Assembly (NCBI GenBank): GCA_030847615.1
Contig: JAUMIR010000005.1
Location: 173,566,596 to 173,630,595 of the forward strand
Length of the DNA stretch: 64,000 nt
Reading direction: 5' to 3'
Origin: Gambelia wislizenii
Taxonomy: Eukaryota; Chordata; Lepidosauria; Squamata; Crotaphytidae
Each line of letters begins with the position of its first letter. The stretch's first letter is position 1. Below the pieces are notes generated by a model. The model was not told the origin of the DNA and searched no databases. It was given only the letters and a program-made list of their open reading frames with translations. The position numbers and the translations under genes were made by a program. Shown one piece after another: positions 12,901-25,100 of this stretch.

Positions 12901-14692
12901 GGTGTGTGTGTGTGTGTGTGTGTTCATGTTGATGTTGTTTTAAAAGGTTGTAGGGGGCTACAGTTTACTTTTTAAGTGAGCTGCTGGGGACTCAGTATGT
13001 GTTGAGGACTGCAAAAACAGACCTTGAGACCATATGTGGTGCCAGGGCCACACTTTGACCACCCCTGATCTACATAATATATGCAGTGCAAAGACATACT
13101 GCAGTTATCACTTGAAATTTTGTTATCTGAATGTAGGATAGGTGTGAGCTTAAATAGAACTTGTGATCATTGGTGCAGAGTTACATAAATCGACAAATCA
13201 AATTTCATCAAAATCATTTCCCCTTGCATTATTCGTTCATGACAAAAGTGATGAAACTTTACTTCCGGAAGTTAGGGAGCTCACATACGAATGCAAACCC
13301 AAGAGAGCTCTGTGATACGCACAGGAAACAGCACACTGTGCTGACTCCAGCTGGAATCTAGTTCTTGAAAGTTGTCTTACAGCAGAACTATGGAGCCTGT
13401 GGAGAACCAACGCTGCTGAACTCCAATTCCCATCTGCCTAGCCAGCGTGGTCAGTGGCAAGGCATGATAGGAATAAGAGTTAAGCAGCTTCCCAAGGGCT
13501 GAAGATGCCACACACAGACATGATACAGCGCTTGTAGGAAAAGCCTACTACATCACACGTAGAGTAAGCTATCTGTTACACAGCATTCACCCCTTTAAGA
13601 GCTTTGCATTTGAGCAGCTGAAAAAAACCCAACCTCTCCCCTCTTCCCCATGCATTTGAATGAGGTGTGCATGGGCAAAGGATTTAGCAGAGAAACACAT
13701 CCAACAGCTTTATGACCAGGGTCCTACAGGTGTGCAGTGCTCACTTTGGAGACCATTACATAGTGATTCTACTCTCTCCATAGTTGTGCAGGGATAGGGT
13801 GGCAGTCGTAACAGGAGAAGGAAGCTGTTAGTTCCATGCCACCTACTCCTTGAATGCTTGACTTCCTGGGAATCCCCTGAGCCCAGATAGTATGGAATAA
13901 GTGGCTTGGATAATTGCCAGGTGATTGTTCAAGTCACCCCTGCCATACTGATTTGACAAATTCTCTGGAAACAATACGTTTGATAAATAGGTGGCAGGGA
14001 CCTGGTAGCTCTTTATCTTCTTGCTGCTGCTATTGCCAGTGATTTCTTCTTCTTCTCACCACTGCAAACCACTTTGTCTTCTTGATTTTGCCTTTACCAC
14101 GGATGTAACTACATCAGCTGAGTGATTAAGTTCCTCTGTCCCACTTTTGAAAACTCTGTACATGACAAAAAACAAAACTGTAATTAGAAATGCATACAAA
14201 AATGTGTTTCTTCTTGTTTCCACAAGATCATTGGATCACCCATGAATATCCAGTGGCTTTTGGGAAGTGGAGGTGGAAGGAAATTCAGAAATATTTATCT
14301 CATCTTAACATAGGAGATGGCTGAATGTTTATTTTCCTTCCTTCTTTTATTTCACAAGGGGAAAAAGCCTTGCTGCTGCTTTAAGCAATGGGTTGGCTGT
14401 ATTGCTGGACAAGAATGTCCCTGAGAATGAGTGCCACTCATAGCGTTACTCCCAGGAACGTTCCATACAAAAAGGAGGCCAGGGAAACTGAAGCCCTGCT
14501 TGAAGCAGTGTCAAAGGGCTTTTGTTTTGAAAGAAAGAGGGCAAAAAATTAAAAACAAGAAAGAAAGGCTGTCTTCTGGGCAGGTTTTTCATCGGACTGT
14601 AAGAATGTGTACAGGAAAACTCGTTTGGAGACTGACTTAGTAAGAGCCTGTGCCTCTACTGAGCAATGTTTTCAGAATTTAACCTATGCAAA

Positions 14693-14727
<35 letters not shown>

Positions 14728-17700
14728 TATGTGCACATGTATTCATGTGTTCAAGAGGACGTGTGCTGCAGTGATTCTCTTTGGGGAATCATTCTTTTAC
14801 CAAAGAACCAGTAGAATTTTCCCCACAGATGTCATTAGAAAGAGCATAGGCCACAAGAAAATGAATTCCTAGTAATGGTGGCAGACATTCAAGTGCATAA
14901 TAAATACCTGCTGAGAACTGTTTGTTTGAATCCTATAGTTAATTAGGATAAATTAGGATACCATCCTGTGTGCAAGAGCGTTGGTTCATCTTTCGCAGCA
15001 GCATTGGTCATGGTCGAAAAAGGTGTTATGGATTAGCTCTATTTCAGCAACCAAGCAGAAGTTTAATTAACAGAAAGGATTGTGTTGATTTATATAACTT
15101 TACCTGTGGTGTTATCTAGAAATCCTCTATGTGTAGCCCTCTTACCATGGGGGCATACACACTTGTAGTCTGCCCTTTTCAGCATGATTGCAAGCTCTTC
15201 CTTTGCATTCCTTTGAATTCTAGGGTGGGAAACTTTGGTGGGTTTGAAGAGCAAGTTTTGCCCTCTCTCCAAAAAAATAATAATAATGAATCACACCATA
15301 GCCCACATTCCTCACTGAAGCAGTTGCATACCACCACAGCTTGGGGGGCACACACCAACTGGAAATAGAGAAAGTCCACACCTAGTTTGCCTAAACCCAC
15401 ATTTTGGCATTAACAAGATATGCAATATGTGCCCTCTTGCCTTCAAATTGCTTCTGACTTATAGGAATCCTAAGGCAAACCTTTCATGGTGTTTTCTTGG
15501 CAAGAGTTGTTCAGAGTGGGTTTGCCTTTGTTTTCCTCTGAGGGTGAGTAAATGTGACTTGTCCAGGGTCACCTAGTGGGTTTCCATGGCCGAGTGGGGA
15601 TTTGATCCCTGGTCTCCAGAGTCATAGTCCAGTGCTCAAACCACTACATTACGCAGGCTCTTAAAGTCATGTTAAACTTCCCAGAAAATTTGGGGACTAC
15701 AGTACAGCCCTTAGAATGGGGGGAAGGCATGTCCTAAGTGCCTTGTTGTAGCATAGAAGCACATTTTGTTTTTCTCTCATGCTATCACATTTAATGGGGT
15801 CTCTGGGAGATTCATTTGCCTCACAGAGCACATGTTGCCCTTCCTTTCCCTAAAGAAAGTGTGAGAATCCTGCAGTCAGAAGCCTGGTTTTGTATGGCTG
15901 TCAGCCTACCTTCAAAAAACTTCTTAAAGTGATCAATAGAAGACGTCTGGCAAGAGATCTGTTTCTTCACCTAGCTGCTCCCTAGGTAGAATGGGAAAGG
16001 GGGATGGGATGAGTAGAGAGAGGTGGGGAAAGGGATCCCCCAACTTTGGCTCTGGCTCTGGGATGCAGCCCCTGATCAATCAATCCCCAAGGACCTGCAG
16101 CCCACATCAAAAAAAATGTTGACCATCTTGCAGCATCAAATCACTCAACTGAAAAGTTTATCTTGTCCTTATCTCAAAGTGCATTATGGTTTTGTTTTTG
16201 ATTTAAAAAACCTTGTAACTTTCATTGCCTTCTTTGAGTATTGAGTACTTTCTAAAGATAATTACTGTTTTCCTTTTGCGTAGCTTTAGGAATTGTGCCT
16301 CTCCAATATGTCTTTGTAATGAAGTTTATACTGGATGATGGAACTGGATCACTGGATGTATATCTCATGGACTGTGTAAGCGACTAGATTATGATACTCT
16401 TGAAATATTTAGCTTGAATATAAATGTGCACTTGTGAAAGCTATCAGAATATAGTAAGAACTTATTAAAAATACATTGGTTAACTACATGTAAAATTGGC
16501 TGAGAATAGACATATTTCAACTTTGACTTTTTAAATGAAAATGCAGAAAGAATGATACATTGACTCATCAGAAACTGGCATTTGGGTCACTACTGTCAAT
16601 GGTAATGATCCTAATTCAGTTTAATGCTATTTTAAACATATTTTATATGTTTTTATCTACATGTGTTTTTACTTGTATTTCTTTATATTCCGTAAGCTAC
16701 CTTGAGTCCCAGCTTCAGAGAAAAGGTCTGATGTAATATAAGTAAAGTAAAGCAACACAACACAAAACAATACAATAGATAATTGACATGGCCAGTGGTA
16801 GAATACTTCCTTTACACGCAAAAGGACTCCAGTTTAATCTCCTCTATCTCTGAGAGGGTTAGGAAAGGACTCTGCCTGAAACTGTAGAGCTACTGCCAAT
16901 TAGTTTTGAGAGTACTAGATGGACCAATGATGTGGTTTGATAAAAGGCAGCTTCCTCTGTCATGCAGGTTCCAGTGGTTTAAAGCCTGAGCAGACCTACC
17001 ACCAACTCTGTATGCTGCCTACAGCCACAAAGATCATCTGTACTTTTAGCATTGGGTGGCCACTGGTTTTCTTTTGCCTTATGCCCAGGCTGCTTTGGCT
17101 GGTACCTACTTTCTTAATTGCCCCACAGTGCTTTTTTGGCTCTGAAGTAGCATCACTCTCAGTGCTTAGATGTGTTGTGAGGAATTAAAATGGTGGACAC
17201 TAGCACTAACATTTACTATTAGCTGTTGTCCATTGCTGGTGCCCCTGCTTGCCATTGTCACCTTAGCAATGATGCCAAAACAGCATGCTTCACATACCCT
17301 CCCTAAGAAAAACTCTGCAAACAAAACTTGAAGACCATCCTACAGATCCTTCTCCTACAGTGCTTTGGCAACATATCAAAAACAGTATCCTCCAGTCTGC
17401 AGAAGAATCCCTCAAGTTCTCCCACAAGAAAAATCAAGACCGGTTTGATGAAAACAACCAAGAGATCCAGGAGCTGTTGGCAAAGAAGAGAACTGCTCAC
17501 CAGGCATACCTTGCCCAGCCAACCTGCCATGTAAGAAAATCAGCTTTCCACCTCACATGTAGTAAACTACAACAAAAACTCTGAGACATGCAGAACAAGT
17601 GGTGGATCAATATAGCAGAAAAGACACAATGCTGTGCAGATCTGGGTGATCATAGAGGATTTTATGAAGCTCTTAAAGCAGTGTTTGGACCTACTTATCA

Positions 17701-20700
17701 GGTCCAAAGCTCCTTATACAGTACAGATGGTCAAACATTAATTACTGATAAAGCCTCCATCCTGAATCGATGGGCTGAACATTTTCAAAGTCTCTTTAGT
17801 GCCAACCGAGTAGTCCAAGGCTCAGCTATCCAACATATGATACAAAAACCGATGAAAAATGAATTGGACAGAGCTCCCACTTTGGAAGAGACCCTTAAGG
17901 CCATACAGCAAATGAAAAACGGCAAGGCAGCTGAGATTGATGGAATCCCACCTGAAGTTTGGAAACACGGAGGTCATGCACTCCACGAAAAATTCCACGA
18001 ATTCCTTGTGAATTGCTGGGAAAAAGGGGAACTGCCATCAGACCTCCAAGATGCAGCCATCATCACCCTGTACAAGAAAAAAGGAGCAAAATCCGATTGC
18101 TCAAACTATGGAGGCATAACACTGCTCTCTATTGCTGGAAAAATCCTTGCAAGGATACTCCTGAACAGATTAGTTCCTGCTGTTGCAGAAGAACTTCTCC
18201 CTGAAAGCCAAAGTGGCTTCAGAGCCAATAGGAGTACTACAGACATGGTACTTGCCCTTAGACAACTGCAAGAGAAATGTAGGGAGCAAAACAAGGGTCT
18301 CTATGTAACATTTGTCGACCTCACCAATGCCTTCGACACTGTGAGTAGAAAAGGTCTGTGGCAGATCCTGGAAAGACTAGGATGTCCCCCCAAATTCCTT
18401 AAAATGATTATCTTGCTACACGAGGGCCAGCGTGGTCAAGTCAGATATGGCAGTGCTCTTTCAGAGCCCTTTCTAATAACTAATGGAGTGAAGCAAGGTT
18501 GTGTTCTTGCACCAACTTTATTTACAGTCTTCTTTAGCATGATGCTCCAAAGGGCTATGGCAGAGCTTGAAGTAGACGACGGCATCTATATACGTTACCG
18601 TACTGATGGTAGCTTGTTTAACTTAAGCCGTCTGAGGGCTCACACTAAGACTCTAAACTATCTAGTCCGTGAGCTGCTCTTTGCTGATGATGCTACCCTT
18701 GTTACCCACACAGAAGCAGCTCTGCAGCGCCTAACATCCTGCTTTGCAACAGCTGCAGAGCCGTTTGAGCTGGAAGTCAACCTGAAGAAAACAGAAGTTC
18801 TTTACCAGCCTGCACCACAGGACGAACACCACCATCCCCACATTGCCGTCGGCAAATCTGTGCTCAAGTCCGTTGAGCAGTTCACCTACCTGGGAAGCAT
18901 CATCTCCTCAGATGCCAAGATTGACAAAGAGATCGATCACAGATTAGCAAAGGCATATAGTACATTTGGAAGACTTCACAAAAGAGTCTAGAGCAATAAA
19001 CACATGAGGCAAAGCACAAAATTCAGTGTGTATAGAGCCATTGTACTGTCTATCCTCCTTTATGGATCTGAAACATGGGTCATCTATCGCCACCACCTAC
19101 GACTCCTCGAGCGCTTTCATCAGCGCTGTCTACGCACAATCCTAAATATACACTGGACTGACTATGTGACAAATGTTGCTGTCCTTGAGCAAGCAGGGAT
19201 CACCAGTATTGAAGCCATCATATTGAGAACACAGCTGCACTGGGCAGGGCACGTTTCTAGGATGGAGGACCATCGCCTCCCAAAAATACTACTCTACGGT
19301 GAACTAGCCACAGATCAGCATGAGAGGGGCGCTCCAAAAAAAGCCATACAAAGATTCCCTGAAACAACATCTAAGGCTCGGCCAAATTGATCCCCAACAG
19401 TGGTCTTCCCTGGCCTCACATTGGGAGGCATGGAGACGCACTAACCCCAATGCTTCAGCCTTATTTGAGAACTCACGCCGAACAAGTCTTGAAGAAAAAC
19501 GACAACGCAGAAAGAATCACAACCCAAAAGCATCACCCAAGGAGACCTTCTGCTGTGCTTTCTGCAACCGGACTTGTTTATCTCGGATTGGCCTTTTTAG
19601 TTATAAGCGCGCTTGCAGAAAGTGCAGGATGAGTCCTTCCTGAATCTTCATTTGTGAAGAAAAGCCAGAGAGATACATGTATTAATGCTTAAACCCATCA
19701 AAAATACCTAAAATAAAGTTATTCATGACTAACGTGTGCCATTAATTTCTGTGTGTGTACTGTTAAGACAGATAAATCTGGATCTAACCATAGCTTTATA
19801 TGCAGCACATTTTTAAAATCAGAGGTCTTCAGTTACACAGCACCTGTGAAATGCAGATAATGATTCTCTCTTCTCTTTCTGAGTTGCATTAAGTGGCACA
19901 TGTACCGCAACTTAGTATGAGAGGAGAGAATCATTACTTAGCATCTGAAAAACACAGATAATCAAAGATCTCAGGTTTTTAAAATGTTCTACATATGCAG
20001 CTATGGATATGAAGCTATGAATAAGTGCAGATTAATCTGTTTTAAAGAGCAGACCCACTGAAATCAATGGCACATGTTAATTATTAACTTAATTTCAATT
20101 GTTTTCAATGAGTCTGCTCTAAGTATTCAGCTATTTCTTCTACTGGTATGCAGTTATTTCACAAAGTACTCTAGGGTAGCATATTGTGCTATGAACCAGT
20201 GATTAGTCTTAAAATGTTCACTTTGGAGTTAAAACAATGATTTAAAAATTACATTTTTAACTCCAAAGTGACTGCTTTAAGACTAATGAACTAGGCCATA
20301 GTACAGTATACTACCCTAGAGAGTATTTAGTGAGATAACTGCATATCGATAGTAGAAATTGTTCAATACACACTTGAGACTTACATTACTGCTGTGTTGT
20401 GATCTTTTCTTTACAAAGATGGTAGATTTGTATATATCACTTTTTTTACCCTCCAGGAGAGGCTTAATGTACTTTGGTTCATTTATGAAGCTGATTGAAG
20501 TGAAATTAGCTTTCAACACCTTTGCTTTTAGTTGTATCTCTTAAAAATAAGTATAAAATCTAAATATCTGCTTACAGCAAAGGAGATATCTTCTGTGAAA
20601 AACAGCACTATCTACGTTGTTTTCCTTTACTTCCATTAGTTTTAAAAACGAGATATAAAAAAAACTGGTTTGTCTTCCATTTTCAGGCTCAAAATGAAAT

Positions 20701-22140
20701 CTTTAAAAAATGTCTGTTGTCCAATTCAATTATATCACTACATTATTTTTCCTGTCTTCTCCAGCAAAAGTTCTTCCAAATTCCAGCTTCTGAAGTCCTA
20801 ATCAATAATATTTTTCAAGAGAATATTGAAAGGATCATGGAGAAACTTTGTCCTACAGGCAAAAATCTAGGTAAGGCACTTATTTTGAGCACAGGTTAGA
20901 TAAAGATATGTAGACATTAGTTACCTCACAAAAGCAGTTGCACTCAAACAGAGCAGAAGCCCCTAACATAATGTTTTGGTATCTATCTGCCAAACAACAG
21001 CAGAACCTCCATATAGCACTGCCACTAAGTTCCAACTAGACAGCAGATAGGGTAGTCTAAAATCATTTCTTAGTCCCAAAGTATATCCATTGAGTCACTG
21101 AAACTTATAGAAGTCTTGACTTGCCACAATCACATTGATTCAGTTGGTCTGCTCTTCAAGCTAACAATTGGATTTAGACCTGAGGGGAGGGGAAAAACAT
21201 AAGAAAGTTTTCACTCCAAATCATCTGTCCTATTGTAATCACCTACCAGGGCAATCAGTTTCTGCAGCAAAGTGATAAGTATGTTGATAGTTCATATGCT
21301 GTCTTTTGGGCCTAAATCACCACCACATTCTCAATTACTTTTATCTAAAAATGGAAGGTCAGAAAGAAGGCTATTGTTTTCCTTTGATACATTGGAATTG
21401 ATTGATTTTTCAGCCAGAAATGCTTTGCCTTTACTACTGTTTAGTCAACAGCTGCAAGTCAAATCCTTTTAATATCATTTCTTTTACCTACCTGAATAAA
21501 ATCAAACAAAACCAAAAAAAACCTTAGCAAAAGCTTCACTGTTACCTTGTTGATGTGTCTTCAGGCATGTTCATTTTAGTAGCAACTAGTGAAAGTGCTT
21601 GTGTCTTATAATGATTAAATTTCCTGCAGAGATTCGGAGAGATTACTTTGTTAGTCTGTTTCAGTATAAAAAGAAGGAAGGAGTCCTATGGCATCTTTAA
21701 TTCATTTAATGATATGTTTTCATGGACATTTATCCACAAAAGCTTATGCTGAAATGAATTAATAAAGGTGCCTTATGATTTCTTCTATCATTTTTTCCTG
21801 GAAAGAGCTGCTTTCAAAACACTGATAATACCAAGTGCTTGAAGAAGAAGAATTTTGTCATCAATGTGTGCTTTGGAAAGAAAATACAATCCTTCCCCCG
21901 AAGTTTGATGGTAGCCAGGGCTTTTAGGGGTTTTCCCCCCATCAAAACCCTGTCCAATAGCATATCAGAGTTCCCTTCCACATTCCCCTGCTTTCTACCA
22001 CCTTTTCCAGAAGTTCTGGGTTTTGTACATCATGCACTGTATTATACTGTACGCCAGTGGCTCTTAACCTTTTCTTTACCAGGGACCCCCTTTAAATACC
22101 TTTTATTGCCATGGATCCCAAGACTTAAGTCAAGATTTTT

Positions 22141-22171
<31 letters not shown>

Positions 22172-25100
22172 TCTGATGGTAATGATGATACAATTATGCC
22201 ATCCATTAAGCTTCCCTCAGAGAGACTTTTCTTCTGCTTCTTGCTGCAAATTTGTGGCTGGAGCAGATTGAATGACAATTGCAGGCCAAATCAGCCAGCC
22301 AGCCTTTGTCTTGGCTCCTGTCACAAGGCCACTCCACTGCAGGAAGGAAGTGGGCCAAGCAGACTACAAGCCTTTGCAGGACCCCCTGTGAGGATATCAC
22401 AGACCCCAGGGGGTCCCTGGATCACTCCCTGGATCACAGGTTAAGAACCACTGCTGTACACCATAATTAAGATTAATACAATCTTTAATATTATGGCACA
22501 TTAGGGATGGAAAGAATATTTAAAAATAGTCAAAAATATGTTTCTCAAGTATTGGAAAAACATGGCAAGAATTTAGGATTCTTGCACAAACTTTTGCACA
22601 ATTTTCTGTGTAGGAAAATATTGCTTTCTTTGCAGAAAATCTATTCTATGTGGAGAAAAAAGGTTCTTTTCCTCTACAAAAAAAGTGTGAATTTTGTACT
22701 GAGTCCCCAAGTACAGAACTTTCTGCACAGATAACAGCATTTTCTGCCCAGAAAATACAGTTTTCTGTGCAAAAAGGCCATGCGTGAGTTTTATGCAGAA
22801 TAAGTCCTGAACTTCAAATAGTCTTCAGAAACTTGTGGAGTTTTTGAAGGCATTATCATAGCAGAAGAAGATAGCTAAAATTATTCATTGGTTCCTTTGA
22901 GGATGAAATTAGCAAAATTACATCCCTACTATACATTGTAGTATGGGGATCAGGAAACAGACTTCCGGCTACTATTCTAGAATCAAGCCAAGGACTGATA
23001 GATGTGATAGTGGAATCTGGTGGCTGTCAGCCTTGCAGATAGACCACTCTTCATAAAATTAGTATAATTGAAACCTGTCAGCTACACCAAGAAGAAATTG
23101 CAAATCAGCAATAGTTAGGTCTTTTGCAGTTAGGCCTCCTGTACTTGGTGAACAAGTGGGAAGTCTCTGAAGACTGAAGTGCATGAATGGAATTACCATC
23201 TGCCAGGAATGTCTAAAGTCCGATTCACTGGAGATCAATAGCCATGTTAATATAGTCCACTAGTATTGCAGCTCTTTTTGTTTGCACACTTCTGGCACTT
23301 TGTTCAATCTGAGAGGTTCCTGAGAGAGGTGTTGGACGTGAAGCCAGCATTTTAGCAGCTCTAAAAGGTTGCCTTCAAATGAAGTCACAGATGGCATCAC
23401 TTGCTGGCCCATCAAATAAAGTCACAGATGGCATCACTTGTAGTCCCTTCTAATCTCTTATAATTGCTAACCTTCCTGTAACCTCACAGAAAGATCTACA
23501 AAGCCTGGGTACATTTGTGCATTCGCTAGACTCAGTGGGTCCAATTTGCTGCCAAAATAGTTTAAAGTGCCCTTTGACTATATGAGGGTGTGACTGCTTG
23601 TGTGTGTGCGTATCTGAATTAAATGCTTTTTCCCTATAGCAAAAGTTAGCTTCTCTCTGTGTTATTGGTAGATAGAATAGCTTTGTAAGAAATAAAGGAA
23701 CAGTTGAGATCATGACTCACTAGCAGAACTGTAAGAAATAGGCTTTGCCCTTCAGAAGTGTAAATGTCTGCTAGAATCAGTGACAACTACTAAGATTTAT
23801 GGATTTTATGCTGAGTTTTCAAAAAAATAGAGAAAAATAATATCTCCTGTGCTAGTATACAGGGGGACACTGATTCCATTTGGCAGTGGTTCCTGTATGA
23901 GTGGCATTTTTAGATGTGTAGTGCTTCAGACAGAAGCCAAACTGAATTGTTTAAAAATCTAAAGACAGGTTTTTGCTTCAAGTAATGTGGAGTGGGGGCT
24001 TTATTTAATATGTCAAAGATGTGTGTATTCCGTGCTAAGCTTGCCCTGAATATATAAAAAGGGGGTGGGATTCATTTGGTTTGCTATATGGGTCAGTCAT
24101 GAGCATGTTCTGAGGTAAATCTAGACTTCTAAGAGCTGCCGTTTCCCCCTTAGAAATAACACTAGAGGCAACAGAAGTATGGTTGGGAGGTTTTGCAGCA
24201 ACAGAATTTGGCAGTAGGCCATTTGAAAAGGCAAGAGTTTGTGGGTTTGGCTGATGTTCTTCCACTTCACCTCTGAGTAACCATCTAGTCAGTAACTCTA
24301 GTTACTGACTAGAACTAGCCTACAGTAGCTGAAGTTCATTTGCCAAAACTCACATTTTGATTCCATGACAGGGGTGGGGGGTTCCCCTGTAAGAGCAACA
24401 ACAAGGGCTCAAGTTGCTTCAACTAAAAAAACTTCTAACCCTGGGAAGTGTAATACTCTGTTCTTCTTAGCGGTATCTGTGGTTCACACAACTGGGTTAT
24501 TCCTCCGTCTGCACAGTGCAACTTGGACCCTTCTACAATAATTGTATAATGCTTTTTGGCAGTAGCTCCACCCATCCCATCGGTTCCCCTCAGGCATTCC
24601 TGCTCATTTACCACAATTCCTTTTCATCCGCCATGCCATCAGCACCTAGGAACTTTCTCTCTGTACTCGGTAGCTCTTTTTCTCAGTTTTCGACTACAGT
24701 TTGGCTTTTTGGACTTCGCTTCTTCTCTTCGGCTGATTATCTCCTTGCAATTTACTCGGATTGCTTTTTGGATTTTCATCTGCTTGCTCCCTTGGCTTGT
24801 TTCTACTCTGACTCCCGGCTACAACTCTGGTTTGTTGACAGCTCTGCTCTCTGTTTGACAATTTTGCTCTGGTTTGACGATCTGCTGTGGCTCCTCTGCC
24901 TACTTTTAAAAAGTGTGCGGGATGTGGGGCCAAATTACCGGGTTCTGATGGGCATTCCCGTTGTCTTCTTTGCCTGGGCAAGACGCACATGTCCTCTTGC
25001 CTTCACTGCAAGAAGGCATTCACCCCCCAGGCCCACAAGAACCGGCAATTATGCCTGAAGGCCCTTCTTTACGAGCAGGCGTTGAAACCATCAGTGCCTT

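Noticed and set aside
21839..22444. 201-codon plus-strand open frame
   Set aside because: Two thirds lie inside the hAT-like MITE, and an Ile run comes from the (ATA)n microsatellite; no coding signature.
24516..25058. 180-codon open frame
   Set aside because: It covers the DIRS terminal repeat and 5' leader in a different frame from the gag-like Cys motif; shadow frame.
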